64,000 bases of DNA from Leptidea sinapis (taxonomy: Eukaryota > Arthropoda > Insecta > Lepidoptera > Pieridae). The stretch is taken from assembly GCF_905404315.1 (NCBI RefSeq), contig NC_066273.1:9176001-9240000 (forward strand), written 5' to 3'. A program made the position numbers and the translations under genes. Below are positions 1 to 11,830 of the stretch, in pieces (position 1 is the first letter of the stretch; each line of letters opens with the position of its first letter). The notes under the pieces are model-generated. The model was not told the origin of the DNA. It did no database searches and saw nothing but the letters and a program-made list of their open reading frames with translations.

Positions 1-1411
1 CGTGTTCCGGTCGGGTAACTGGAAAGCTGCTCGCCGATTTTGACGACGTGTTTTGACTTTGCACGGGCGATTTGCCGCTTAAGAAATCTGGAGGCACGGT
101 TGTATTTCCTCTTAAGAACTGTGCAGTTCGGATCCTTTGTGCCCTGCGCCGCAACCCAAGTTCGATACGCCTGTTTTTTGCAGTCAGATGCTGCTTTAAC
201 TGACGCATCGAACCAGGGCTGTGATCTGCCACCGATCGGTACTACAGAGCTTGGTATAAAAATATCCATGCCCTGTAGTATCACATCGGCTACTGCAACG
301 GCGCAGGCACTAGGATCATCCGAAGGGAAACAAACCCTGCCCCAAGGGTAGGATGCAAAAAAAGAACGCATCCTATCCCAATCTGCTAACTTGTAGTGCC
401 AAACGCGGCGGGTCGCTGGTGGTATGCGACTGTCCTGACCAGGCAATGGTCGGACGTTCCGAGAGGGGCGTCGACGAAGACCTGGTAACCATCGGGATGT
501 GTAGTCAGCAGAAGATCCAATAAGGACGGCATGTGGCTATCCACATCCGGGAGCCGCGTTGGCGACTCAACCAATTGGGACAGACCATACGCCAATGCAA
601 AATTATGCACAGATCGCCCTGTGTAGTGTGTGGTACGTGATCCAAGCCATTCGGCATTGTGCCCGTTGAAATCACTCAAGCCTACGATTTCAGCGGAGGG
701 GATCCGTGCAAGCACGTCGTCAATTGCCTTTTGAACAAAGCCCATGAGATGATCGGTTTCTGCGTTACCACTATGGGACCTGTAGACACACGCATAGATG
801 CGGACGCGGTCCTCTAATTCTACGCGGAGCCAGAGAGTGGACAGGTCCCTACCCTCAAAATTGCCGAGACGGCGACAGCAGATATCCTCCCTAACGTACA
901 CACATACCCCGGCATGAGGCAAAAAATTATGCTCAATTTTGTATCCGGGGTACGTTAAATATGACGTATCGCTAGGTCGAGATATCTGCGTCTCCGTAAG
1001 GAAACACAAGGCCGGCTGCGCCGTCTCAAGGTGGTGGTGAACTCCCCAGAATACGACGGGCGGCCCGAGCAAGAATGCTCGGGGAGGGATTCTCCGACTC
1101 TTGTAGAGCCGGTACCCTCCTGGGGTAAAAAAATCTCTTTCAGTTCTTCTGTCATATTCGGGTGGAGGGGGGGAATGGCCTCCGGTCCTCGACACTTACC
1201 TATGCGAAACATAGCGGCACTAGGCCGCTACTTCACGCCCGTATTCTGTGCGAGTGTGGTAATTAGCCCGGACGAGTCTGGCCCGATTGTGCCGACGTCA
1301 AAAGACGGCAGCGTGACTCTCCCACTTCTAAAAAGCCCTTAGTCGCCTCTTACGACACCCATGGGCCTGGGACTACCCTATTCTTTTTACGCCCCGGGGA
1401 AAGTACAGGGC
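1..1411 (-). mobile_element. 5' part of CR1/Daphne-like LINE, copy 1 (cut by window edge)
   Basis: The sequence aligns base for base with 23942-25480, the second copy of the same LINE, and both end at the same 5' boundary (CCCCGGGGAAAGTACAGGGC). It runs off the left edge, so the reverse transcriptase part is outside the window. Relative to copy 2 it has lost about 23 bp near 431 and about 110 bp near 1035. The second deletion removes the start of the endonuclease domain, including the strand that carries its first catalytic Asn. It is a dead copy of a non-LTR retrotransposon. Family name is by recognition of the protein and 3' tail; the clade within the CR1/Jockey group is less certain. Confidence 0.88.
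386..1195 (-). pseudogene. truncated AP-endonuclease domain of the LINE (copy 1)
   Basis: A 269-residue open frame encodes most of an apurinic-type endonuclease that in intact elements nicks target DNA for target-primed reverse transcription. Visible motifs are LTETQ (catalytic Glu), a DFNGHNAEW block (Asp/Asn pair; the usual preceding Gly-Asp is Ser-Asp here) and TSDHCLV (Asp-His pair). The first 60 or so residues are translated 5'-UTR sequence, joined in frame to the domain by the 110-bp deletion, so the ATG at 1195 is not a natural start. The frame runs out of the domain near 386 after another deletion. It is a chance open frame across a damaged gene, not a host gene. Confidence 0.8.
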
Positions 1412-1425
1412 GAATCATTTCAAAT

Positions 1426-2340
1426 TACAATATAATATGTAAAATGATGCAACAGACACACTCAAAAGATCTCCATGACGATCGATCCTGCACTGCCCTC
1501 CAACGTATTCTGGCGATCTTGTATGATGATGCATAATTCACAAATTAAATTTGTAATCAAAGGAGATGGATTAAATGTGCCAAGAGAATTTAAGAAATGT
1601 ATTAATTAATTATAGCACCTGTAAAATGATAATGAAAAGTATTTCTCTGATTTCCACATTGAATACCAACGCTGCCATATAATATAGTAAACAATGGAAA
1701 CTTACTAAACTCATACCGAGCCTAAAATGTAAAATATTCTTAATTTACCGTGATATATTATTTAATACATCATTTATCTAGAAATCTTATGAACAAATCG
1801 AATTTAAATAAAATCATTTGAACGTATTTAAAAATAATTTCATTTTTATGTTGGCAGCATTCAACCTCGAACTAGGCTAGCAAAACTCTAAGAAAAAGGC
1901 GATTGTGCAAAACGTGCAGTCATTGATAGATTGACAGATGACGGCTATAATCCTGTAAAAAAGGAAATAGCCAAAATCCACTAAGTTATAAGCCACTGTT
2001 CGCTTTCAAACTTAGCTGGATTATACTTCGTGGCCAATCGCGTAATTGTACTACTATTTCAAACTTATGCCAAATGCAGGGGTGGGATTGGAATGATTAT
2101 GTCAAATGGACAGTTGCCTTAAAGTGACGTTTTCAGAAGACTGTAGTGCCATCTGTTAGTTAGCCCGAAAATGAAAGCTTTGGCAGCTGTCACTCGCTTT
2201 GAAACCTTTCAACTTCTCTTTATTTGTGTTACTACCCACTGGTCATAAAATGGCGGCTACGCCTAGCGTTTGCACATGTATGTAGCTCTCGTGTTCCATT
2301 TTGCATATTTACACTACTTAATCTATCCTTCATGTTCTAT
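1426..2340. other. no gene seen; AT-rich DNA with one RTE-like scrap
   Basis: No supported coding frame. About 60 bases at 1470-1532 resemble the 3' non-coding part of the RTE-type LINE seen again at 4555-4680 and 59640-59760. Confidence 0.5.
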
Positions 2341-2445
2341 GTTGTGACAAAATTAGATAACTAACTCTACGCGCAATTTCAACATGGTAAAAAATTGCAA
2401 TACCTACATTAAAAAGTAGAGTTAGTTATTTAATTGCGTCAGAAC
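2341..2445. mobile_element. short MITE-like inverted repeat
   Basis: A 105-bp unit begins with GTTGTGACAAAATTAGATAA and ends with a near-perfect reverse complement; about 26 of the 30 terminal bases pair. It has no coding capacity, so it is best read as a miniature inverted-repeat element. No clear target duplication was found beyond a possible AT. 2446-3139 holds nothing recognised. Confidence 0.6.
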
Positions 2446-3139
2446 ATTAAAAATGAATTTTATAATTTTGAGCTTATATATAGTTATTTTCGGAGCCAAT
2501 CTCCAGATGGCGCCAGCTTTCAAATGGACAGCTCTTAATGCGTAGAGAGGGCTCTCTTTTCCCAATCTCAATATATTATTATACTCTTTGGTCAAATGAC
2601 TGCACGTTTCATACTAAACTTAATATCAATTTTTACTTAGGCAGTCCCGCCTCGTATTATGTAGTATTTACATAGTCTTTGGCGCGTCTTAGTAGATAAG
2701 GTTTTGACTTTAGTTTTCGGAGGGTTGGAACACAGTTCCTGCGGAGCCACTAGTGCGATCTGATGTATAAATTACAAATTATGAATTATATTAATTAAGC
2801 AAAATGGTCAAATTGTAAGTAGAGGTATTTAGTGAGTATTGCATAATATTCAGATGAACATTCTTTTTTGTTATTTGATTGAGTGTCACTGCTTGTGGCA
2901 TTGACGTGTGACAGGTCTTTCCCTTCCCTAAAATATGGTTGAGGGAGGCGATGCCTGGCCTTAGCGCCATGCTCGCGAACGGGCGCTACTTGTGGTGGCA
3001 GGATGATCCTGTTACCATAAAACAGCTTCATGTTTTTAAAATAATTAAACTTATTATATTAGTCGATTGATGCATCTACTGTAGTCCATTGACGAAGAAT
3101 ATAACAACATTTTGTCATATTCTTTTTACATATGTTTTT

Positions 3140-3595
3140 TTCGTATTATGTACATTACTTATTTGACTCACTCGTAACTGGAATTGAGTATTTGACGTTT
3201 GAGTATTTTTGGTCACTTTACATATAATATTGTGATTGAAATTATTTGTAAAACAGATACATATCTGTAAATGTTTATGTGATTTAAAAGAGTGGCAATT
3301 TCTTGCCACTTCTTCTCATTAAAGCTTAGCCTTTTCTGAAGAAGATATGTAAAAAAAAATATTAAAGTAAATTTACTTTGCGGAAATTTTTAATTATCCA
3401 AATGTTTTGAGTTTTCTTTAGTGTTGATTCTGACAATCTGGCACGAGACTCAATGTCAGTCGTTTGTTGATTAAAAGACTAAATTATTGGCGGAATTAAC
3501 ACTAAAAAGAACTCAAAACATTTGGATGTAAAAAAAAAAGAAAACTTGACATTCATAAGTGCCATTTCCTTAAGGTATTATGAATAAACGTAAAA
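3140..3595 (+). repeat. interspersed repeat B, copy 1, split by a MITE
   Basis: Shares with 44695-45325 the segment AAAAGAGTGGCAAT, then CTTGCCACTTC, and the closing block CATTCATAAGTG-CATTTCCTT-ATGAATAAA. The copy is interrupted at 3398-3525 by an inverted-repeat element, after which repeat B resumes. The A-rich end and orientation suggest a retroposon tail. It is not assigned to a named family. Confidence 0.65.
3398..3525. mobile_element. MITE family M2, copy 1 (nested in repeat B)
   Basis: The ends are inverted copies of CCAAATGTTTTGAGTTTTCT (about 35 bp of matching terminal sequence). The same termini bound a longer copy at 9822-10008. This copy has lost the middle. It interrupts repeat B, so it inserted after that repeat did. 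Confidence 0.75.
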
Positions 3596-4008
3596 AAATA
3601 CTGTTTAATACCTATTTGTGGAGGCTTTTAATTGGCCTATATATATGGCCTATGGAAATAAAATAAAATAAAATAAAGTTTTTTGATTTGATTTAATTGA
3701 TACACGTTTTGGTAATTATGGAATTTGAAAATAATTCAATTGTCTGTGCAGTTTTTTTTGCAGGCAACCATGTGTTATAGAGAAGAGACAAATCTAAAAA
3801 TTGTATAATATAAAAATGTAATAATGCACCAAATACACGTAAACTAAGCACGAAAGTAAGTGTAAAAAATTGACTAATCCTGAAAACCCTGTAAAGAAAA
3901 ATTGAACAGACTGTTTACATTATTGTATCATAATCGGTCCTTGAAAAGTTTGCAATATTTAAAATTAATTTTAGAAGAAATCACGTTCAAAGAAACTTTC
4001 ACATTACA

Positions 4009-4260
4009 CCTATTTCAGCCGTGAACCAGTAATGTGTAAACATTATTGTGTTTCGGTCTATAGGGCGTCTTAGCTAGTGAAATTACTGGGCAAATGAGGC
4101 TTAACATCTTATGTCACAAGGTGACGAGCGCAAATGTAGGGCCGCTCAGAAATTTTTGGTTTTTCAAGAGTCCTGAGCGGCACTGGATTGTATTGGGCAG
4201 GTCGTATCAATTATCTCCAGCTGAACGTCCTTCTTGTCTCGTCCTCACTCTCATAGAAAA
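4009..4260 (+). mobile_element. hairpin retroposon A, copy 1 (5'-truncated)
   Basis: First of ten copies of a family of about 315 bp seen in this window. Full copies begin CCAGTGGGAGGCTCC and end in CATAAAAAA. This copy starts inside the family, at the block after GGCGCC, and keeps the 3' end (GCTGAACGTCC then a C/T-rich tail). Truncation at the 5' side with a fixed A-rich 3' end is the pattern of target-primed retroposition. Confidence 0.85.
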
Positions 4261-4554
4261 GGACATGCAAACCAAGCTAATAAATAAAAGTCCTTGATAA
4301 GTGTTAAGTCAGTCCCAATTTTTAAAGTGTGAAAATCGTGTTCACATAAGATACACACAAGCTAATATAAAGCGTGTAAAATTTTATAATATGTTTATAA
4401 TATCTACCTTTAACCGCCTTTTAGTCCGTTCGCTAACTTATATTGCGGCTGATAAAGCTGGCAAGTGGCAACAACTAATTGTTAGGTACTATTTCCTACA
4501 TCAGGTAGAAATATGTATCTACCTATCTGTAATTTACTGACAGCAACTATCATC

Positions 4555-4680
4555 ATCATATCAGCAGGAAAACGTCGACTGCTGGACAAGGTATCCACGA
4601 CGATCGGTTCTGCGATGCCCTTATCCACTCCGATTGCGATCTTGACCAGATCACCAGTCCGGCCGGCAACGCATCTCTAG
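4555..4680 (-). mobile_element. RTE-type LINE 3' fragment
   Basis: The text GACTGCTGGACAAGG and GCGATCTTGACCAGATC is the reverse complement of the end of the RTE-type LINE seen at 59640-59760, where the protein tail FVQQWIL can be read. Short and decayed. Confidence 0.55.
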
Positions 4681-4736
4681 ACCTATTGCTGCGGATGTCC
4701 GTGGGCGGTTGCCTCACCACTCCCCATCCCGTGGGC

Positions 4737-5052
4737 CTTTTTTTTGTTTTTATGATAATAAGGGACGAGAAGAGCAGGACGTTCAGCTGATGGTAATTGA
4801 TACGCCCTGCCCATTACAATGCAGTGCCGCTCAGGATTCTTGAAAAACTCAAAAATTCTGAGCGGCACCACAATTGCGCTCGTCACCTTGAGACATAAGA
4901 TGTTAAGTCTCATTTGCCCAGTAATTTCACTAGCTACGGCGCCCTTCAGACCGAAACAGTAATGCTTACACATTACTGCTTCACGGCAGAAATAGGCGCC
5001 GTTGTGGTACCCATAATCTAGCCGGCATCCGGTGCAAAGGAGCCTCCCACTG
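4737..5052 (-). mobile_element. hairpin retroposon A, copy 2 (full length)
   Basis: Full-length copy in reverse orientation: T-rich start at 4737 (the element's A-rich 3' end) and the 5' boundary CCAGTGGGAGG at 5052. It keeps the stems GTGCCGCTCAG/CTGAGCGGCAC and CAGTAATG/CATTACTG. It lies between two RTE-like fragments. Confidence 0.88.
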
Positions 5053-5102
5053 ATAGGGAGCCTCTTGCCCATTTTCCTCCTCTTACATAAAAAAAAAAGT
5101 CC

Positions 5103-5372
5103 ATCTCGTGGGGGACCTACCAACACTGCGTCTTCAGGAACGTGGTCGCCATTCGAGGACTTTCCTGCCCCAACTGCCACCTGTCCGTCGAGCTACGTGC
5201 CCAGGCCACTGCCACTTGAGTTTCGCAATCATTTGGGCTATGTCAACGACTTTGGTTTTCCTACCGATTTCCTCATTTCTGATTCGATCTCGCATGGAAA
5301 CACTGAGCATAGCCCTCTCCATTGCTCTCTGAGCACCCATGAGCTTTCTCACCAATACCTAAGTATGATGAG
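5103..5372 (-). pseudogene. RTE-type LINE reverse transcriptase, C-terminal fragment
   Basis: Minus-strand translation gives a tail with AQRAMERAM, DRIRNEEI, TKVVDI, LKWQWPGHVARR and VLEWRP. This is the conserved post-polymerase tail of lepidopteran endonuclease-reverse-transcriptase (RTE-type) LINEs. The open frame is 73 residues; the catalytic polymerase core is absent. The same segment appears at 59640-60000. A run of A at 5091-5100 sits at the boundary with retroposon A. Confidence 0.75.
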
Positions 5373-6570
5373 ACAGACAACAACTAATTACAATAAAATT
5401 AATTACGAGTAATTGCAGCTAATTATTGTCAGGTAACACTGCAATAATCTATCTCCTATCATGTACCATTCATAAAACTCAAGTTTCATTAAAAAAATAG
5501 ACATAATACCTTTGCCTAGATTTCCAGAACTCGTACGCTACTAGGTGCTACTCTCGGGCACTAAACAGTAATTGAACAGTACTTTAACTTTATACTAGAG
5601 AATATACATACACATGATTTACAGCCGGCCGCTAAGCAATCTTGGGAAGACAAAACTATTCATGCCATGCCGTATGCCGCCGAGAGAGAAATGCATTCCG
5701 TGAGAATATTGCTGCGAGATAATATGAGATGTCCACGCAACGGCAAGTAGTCAATTAATCATTAAGGAAAGATTTGATCCCCAACTATTTAAGCAGCTCT
5801 TTATTGCAAAAATACCAGGTGTAAGCTGTAATTATAAAAGGGGTGACTTCCGAGCGATGACTCGACATAAAATGAAGACTAAAGCAAATATTGATCACCC
5901 TAATAATTACAACTTGCATATTCATAAGTGTGATATTTGATTAATTGATTTTCGAATTTTATGAGAGCAAAGGGTTGAGGGCCATTGCTGTAGCCATTAT
6001 TACAATTATATAATCAATAGATCTATTGAAGGAAATCCGTTGGCGTAAAGCAGCTAATGCATATTCATGATGCTATCATTACTAGAAGTGAATACTAAAA
6101 ATCATTGCGGAAGCATTCAATATAAAGATTAATAGACTTACCGTTTTAATGAATGACAAAGTTCTCGGTGTTCGAAATTAAAAAAAAAAAACAAATTAAA
6201 ATAATATTTATAGGTATCTACTGTCGATTACATCCACACCTTTAACATCTTAATTTCATAATTCCGATTCAGCATTTACCCGGGAATCTGAATTGACCAC
6301 CATTTGAAAAACAAACCTCCGGCTTAGTACAAGGGGCGCATGTTACACGGCGAGAATATATCTTTGAAAGAGTCTCGCAAAAATTAAAGCTAAGGCCATG
6401 TATCCACTAAAGTGAAGAGAAGAGGAGATGTATTTTGATAACCAATCAGATTTCGTTTTTTCCATCTCCTCTCCGCTCCGCTTAGCTACGGTAGAAATGG
6501 ATCAAGCGGCCCGCATCTCGCACACCCGAAATCGTTGCTATAAGCACAGCTCACATCTCCTTATATTATA
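5373..6570. other. no gene seen
   Basis: AT-rich DNA without a supported frame. A 40-bp block at 5626-5668 (GGCCGCTAAGCAATCTTGGG) recurs with few changes at 49437-49478, so it is an unidentified dispersed repeat. Confidence 0.5.
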
Positions 6571-6905
6571 CTAGCTGACCCGACAGACGTTATTGTGTAG
6601 GTAATAAAAAAAAATCTATTTTATAGGAATTTGCCAATAATATTTCAAAACATCAAGAATTATTTCGTAAAAAATGCTCCCTCTTGTTATAATGAAATTG
6701 TTTCACAGGAACTGTCACACCGTGCGTCACTAAATTCTCCCATAGAAAATATGTCCATACAAAACAAATATTGAAAATAAAAATAATTTTGGGTCCCAAA
6801 TCGAAATAAAAACTATCCTATGACCTATCTCTGAAGTTTGACTAAACTGCACTCCATGAAGTAATCCCTATTAAAATCCGTTCATTAGTTTAGGAACTGT
6901 TGTCT
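6571..6905 (+). repeat. interspersed repeat F, copy 1
   Basis: Begins CTAGCTGACCCGACAGACG and ends near AAAATCCGTTCATTAGTTTAGGA. The same head and tail recur at 7323, 7629, 20750, 41629 and 44166. No coding capacity. The tail motif AAATCGGTCCAGCCGTTTAGGAGG of better copies is common in insect repeats and is possibly related to RTE elements (inference). Confidence 0.75.
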
Positions 6906-7322
6906 TAGTGCAGTACAATAATAATAAACAATAAAATTATTTTAAAATGAAATATTCATTATGATTCGTATATACAATAATTAGTGTCGGCTCATGTAGT
7001 AAAATGCTAAAATACAACATGTTTATGTCGAGTTCTTTGTGTGTGGTCAATATTATGTACATGATCGCTCCAGCTCAACATATTATCGTGGTTTTCAATG
7101 CTCAACGCTTATCAACATAATGAAAATGTATTGCAACTGATAAGAAAAGCTTAATATTCAATATTCATTCTGATAATTGCACATTTTGTCTTCATTCTGT
7201 TAGCTTATCGGTAGCACTGTATTCTGAGAACGAACATAATTTCTTTTCTTTTATTGATCAACGTATGATATCGAAATGGTTCTTTGAGGTTGTTTGTAGA
7301 TGAATTGAATTTTAGTTAATAA

Positions 7323-7627
7323 CTAGCTGACCCGACAGACGTTGTTCTATATATAAAGTTTATTTTTTACCTCGTGAGAAAGTTAGTAAGATATAAATTC
7401 TAATTAGTTATTCATCTTAAACTATTCTTTCAATTTGATTTCTGAACGACGGAGGACATAAAAGGAAAAACAAAATTGTTGTTTTTATTTAATTATCGAG
7501 CATTTTCATATTTATTTACCTTTTAAACCTTGTCTGGACTTCCACAAATAATTCAAGACCAAAATTAGCCAAATCGGTCCAGCCGTTCTCGAGACTAACG
7601 AACAGCAATTGATTTTTATATATACTT
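7323..7627 (+). repeat. interspersed repeat F, copy 2
   Basis: Starts CTAGCTGACCCGACAGACG and closes with AAATCGGTCCAGCCGTTCTCG followed by a T/A run. It is directly followed by another copy in the same orientation. Confidence 0.75.
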
Positions 7628-8070
7628 ACTAGTGGACCCAACAGACGTTGTCCTGTACACACGTCTTAAATTTGAAAAATCGGTCCAGCCGTTAGGAGGA
7701 GTTCACTAACATACACATGAGCAGGAGAATTATATTATATGGACGGAATTGAGAATCTAAACCAATCTCAAATTCACTGAAACAAACAAAAAAGTCATCA
7801 AAATCAGTCCAGCCGTTTAGGAGGTAGTTTAATTGTGAATCTAAACCATTTTCGAATCCACCTGAAGACACACACCAATCTCAAATTCACTGGAACACAC
7901 AAAAATATCATCAAAATCGGTCCAGCCGTTTAGGAGGTAGTTCAATTGTGAATCTAAACCATCCTCGATTCCCCTTGAACTCACATAAAAAATTTCATCA
8001 AAATCGGTCCAGCCGTCTAGGAGGAGTTCAGTGACATACACACGCACACAAGAATTATATATATAAAGAT
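7628..8070 (+). repeat. interspersed repeat F, copy 3, with internal tandem units
   Basis: Starts CTAGTGGACCCAACAGACG. Between about 7747 and 8035 a unit of roughly 100 bp, each closing with ATCAAAATCGGTCCAGCCGT and TAGGAGG, occurs three times with differences. It ends in a TATATATAAAGA tail. The frame crossing it (7841-8152, minus) is a by-product of the tandem units and not a gene. Confidence 0.75.
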
Positions 8071-8667
8071 AGATAGTTAGTGTCACAAGAATATCTACAT
8101 CTACAATGCCAATTTTGTTTATTGACAGGAACTCGTGAAACTGGTAGAACAATTCATCATTTCAAAAGTCACTTTCAAAATTATTGTTTTTGTTAATTAT
8201 TGCCGAATTCATTTTAATTTAATGAAATGTGTATAAATGTGCCTCTTTAGGCTGTCTGTTAGTTATTCTGTCACGACAAATTTCCCAAATGATATTATAA
8301 AATTTGGGATGAAGTTAAGGCTACATTTTATCCCAATAATATACCTAAAGAGGACGATATAACCGAATGCCACGTTGAAATAATCACAAGTTGTTGTCTA
8401 ATCTAAAAATTTAACACCTTCTTGACTGATTTTTACATCAATAGATTTGTATAATATTTCTGAGTAACGTGGGCCATACATTGTAGGTAAATTTGCAACA
8501 CTTTATTGTTAAAAAAGAGTAAGGCGTTATATTTTTCATTTTATACACTGTCTGAACCACTGAACGATGCCGGGGCGAGAGACTAGCAATAGTTACAAAT
8601 AAAAAATTGAAAAATTGGGTATAAAAAAAAAATATTGGGTATAAAAATTATCTATTGTTTTTTTAAA
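8071..8667. other. no gene seen
   Basis: AT-rich, no repeat or coding signal recognised. Confidence 0.4.
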
Positions 8668-8895
8668 TATTGGCACACTTTTACATAAATTATCTTACCC
8701 CAAACTAGACATAAGCCTGTGCTGTGGGTTGCAAGACAACGATATATTTAATACGATGTATATGCTTAAATACATATAAACATCCATGACTCGGAAACAA
8801 ACATTCATATTCCTCATATAAATGTATGCACCTATGTAAAGGTATTCGAACCCGAGACCTCTAGTTCAGTAGGGCCACATTACTATATGGGTCGT
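8668..8895 (-). mobile_element. tRNA-headed SINE (family C), copy 1
   Basis: Reverse-strand SINE with a tRNA-like head (GGGTTCGAATACC corresponds to box B) and the family tail (CTAGTTTGGGGTAAGATAA, then AGTGTGCCAATAT). It matches the intact plus-strand copy at 52080-52337. The head has decayed. Confidence 0.85.
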
Positions 8896-9821
8896 AAACA
8901 AAATAATTTTAATAATTAACTAACTAAACAACCGCATCTATTTTAAACTCAAAAAGTATCTAAAAAAAGGTAAGCAGGCACATAAAATGTTTCACAGACT
9001 CGTTGAAAGCATGCAATTAACCGATTATTTTGAATTAACCGTGGCGGTCCAAAGATGGCGACCCACGCGCCGCGACGCTTTGTCGGCAACTGCCTTGTTG
9101 ACATTTGGTACAAATCTTCATTCCACAGCCACTGCGGCACCTTTCATTTCAGCCTATTATCATTTGTTTGATGGATTCTTCATACACTTTATAAATTACT
9201 TGTAAACAGGTAAATAAAGATTATTTTTGTCGTCGCCGCCTTAGCGAGAATTCCAGTTTTGGTTGCATGTCATTGCTCCTGGTGTTTTGTAGACGAGTTT
9301 ATTTAATTCCTAATTTAATTCTGTTTATATAACCATATCGTTCAATAAAACCTAATTTGTATTCCTGTTTAGATTTATTATTTATTCATTAGTCTCTTTA
9401 GTTATAAATAAAATGTGTACTTTTAAGTCAAAATACTAACTAAAAACCAATTAAATTAAATTCACTGTACCTAACCATAATTTCTACTTATTTATAAAAC
9501 AATATGTAACTTATAAATTTATATTGGTAAATGCTGCGTATTTCTGTTACAGGTGTATTTGAATTGTAAATAATGCTAAGTTTATATTTGTAAATGTATT
9601 AATATGTATTCTTTTGAAGGGCCTATTAAACAAATAAGTAATAAAAGAAATGTGTGATATTGGTCAGTACACTCGAGGTGGTATAATGAGAGCGATAAGG
9701 GATCGCTAGTTTCATGATCTACGACCTACGCACTCGCGTTTGCATGGAAAAATTGAATATTATCAACCTCGCAGCGAAAATGGCCAATTTGTGTAAATTG
9801 GGTAATATACCTACATGTTAT
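8896..9821. other. no gene seen
   Basis: Two short overlapping frames at 8949-9205 show no recognisable domain and no splice or promoter support. The rest is AT-rich. Confidence 0.4.
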
Positions 9822-10008
9822 CCAACTGTTTTAAGTTTTCTAAAGTGTTAATTCCAACAATATTTGTCCATAAAACATCGACACGTGTTTCGCCTATACA
9901 CGAGGCATCCTCAGGACATGTTGATTCGCCAAACTCTGGCACGAGACTGGAATTGTTTAAGGACAAATATTGGCGGAATTAACACTTAAGAAAACTTAAA
10001 ACATTTGG
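9822..10008. mobile_element. MITE family M2, copy 2
   Basis: Inverted termini CCAACTGTTTTAAGTTTTCT and the matching end AAAACTTAAAACATTTGG, with a middle containing CACGTGTTTCGCCTATACAC. Same family as 3398-3525, about 60 bp longer. TTA sits close to both ends, a possible target duplication. Confidence 0.78.
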
Positions 10009-10605
10009 TTACTGATGGATACATGTTAATAACACATTGTGAATGTAACTATTATCATAAATTCACATGTACATTCCCATAATTAAGGAGTTAAAATTAA
10101 AGAAAATGTGTACAATTAGAAAGTCATTTCAAATATGGCCGATGGTTTTTGTAAATTTTCAACTTCGATGAATCTATAGCGATTTTGTAAGAATTATAAT
10201 CCTTCCTTTGTGTTTTGTCAATGCATGATTGATTTTAAATTATTACTCTCCCCTGAACTGATTTCATGATTTGATCGACATATTTTTGTAAACATAAGAT
10301 ATTTTTTCAGGATGACCAAGGTCCTTGTTTTTTAAAATCATTTGTGGCTTTTTAATTAAAGTGTTGTTTTCGCTTAAAATTTAATAATCGCCATTTTATG
10401 TATAATGTTTCTTTGATCACTATTTCTTCTAGCACCTACATCTGATGTAATGCAACGAGAACAACAGCTTATCCTTACACCTCCATCAAATCTCGCTGTA
10501 AAAGGTTATATTTACATGCCTCATTATCTACGAGACTCTGTCTTCTACATTTATTTATTAGTTTAAGGTCTAAAACATGTCAATTTATAAAATTATGCAC
10601 CAAGT

Positions 10606-10862
10606 TAGATCACTAATTATACATCTACATAAGCTGATAGCTGAGAAAACGTTGAAAAAAATTAAGGTTCACAGTTAACGTCTACTTCGGGCAATGCACG
10701 CACACTAACACAAAGTGACAAACATAACTGATAAATCGCGAGTGTAAGACATAGCTTGTCACGCACACTACCTAGTTCCTAGGTACATTAATATTCCCGG
10801 CCTGTTTTCATCGGTTGGCCAGCAGCAAGAGGCTCTATCTAGAGTCTAGACGTATAAATTGC
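10606..10862 (-). repeat. interspersed repeat D, copy 1
   Basis: Reverse complement of 42886-43072. Shared blocks are GAGCCTCTTGCTGCT, CCGATGAAAACAGGCC, CACTTTGTGTTA and GAGGTTAACTGTCAACCTCA (GACGTTAACTGTGAACCTTA here), ending near GACGTATAAAT. Only two copies seen; not named. 10009-10605 holds nothing recognised. Confidence 0.65.
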
Positions 10863-11830
10863 CTAAGGTCAGTCGTACATAATTACTAAAGTACAATATT
10901 TGTCAATGCATTTGTTATTTAAAGAAGACTAGGTCATTTTAGTTTACAAATCAAATTGTCATGTTTTTCTTAAATTATACTACCGTCTCCAAAGATATCG
11001 ATTGTTTGTTATTTGAAAGTATAGTGTATATCCGACATGAGAGTATGCTCGATTAGGTACAAACGGTTTATATTTTCCAGTTGAGGTGCTCTAGTTGATG
11101 TGAATATTTATTTTACTTAACACGTGCCGACAATCCTTGTATTTAAAAAAATAATGTACAGTACAAAATCTTCAATTTAAAGCTTACATTTTAAAACATT
11201 TTGTTCCAAATTACAACTGTCTAATAACAATTTCGTGCCAGTTTGTGCCAGCTATAATAAGATCATAAGATTTTAACTTGATTTTAAATATATTCAGTAT
11301 ATTATTATTCTTTGGATCCGTTTTCATTGCGTAGTCTTTTTAAAAAGTCCTTAACTTCTTACATTTCATTTCGTTTGTCGTCTGAATGTAAACGAGTATT
11401 AAACGAGAAAAAAAATTAAAAAATACTTATTTTAAGTCGTACTTAACCAAGACGCGTCTAGCCTTTTTTGCTGAACAACTTGATGCAATTGTAAATACCA
11501 TGTATACGCCTACAATTCCGCAGTGACCTCAGATAACCACATTCATTGGCTTACTCGAAAGACACCGCACGTCTCAAATAGTTTCTTATAAAGGTGTCCA
11601 ATAATAGCTTGTAGGCTTACCTACCGTACTTACCAAGTTAACATGTGGACAGAAACTTCGTAACAATTATAATTAATATTTCTATATTTTCTGCCACTCA
11701 GTGTGTTTTCTTTTTTCAATTGATTGACTATTTGACCTTTGTTGACATTGGCTGTATGGAAGTAAATAATTTAGCTTTAAGTATTTAAAAAAAATGTTTT
11801 TTTAAGGTTCCTTCACTTCTGGGATTTATT
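10863..11830. other. no gene seen
   Basis: AT-rich, no repeat family or coding frame that I can support. Confidence 0.4.

Noticed and set aside
5626..5668. Same family as MITE M5 because of the GGCCGCTAAG start
   Set aside because: Only the first few bases agree; the rest matches 49437-49478 and not M5, so it is listed only as an unidentified repeat.
7747..8035. CRISPR-like array
   Set aside because: The units are long, diverged and lack unique spacers between constant short repeats; this is a eukaryotic repeat family.
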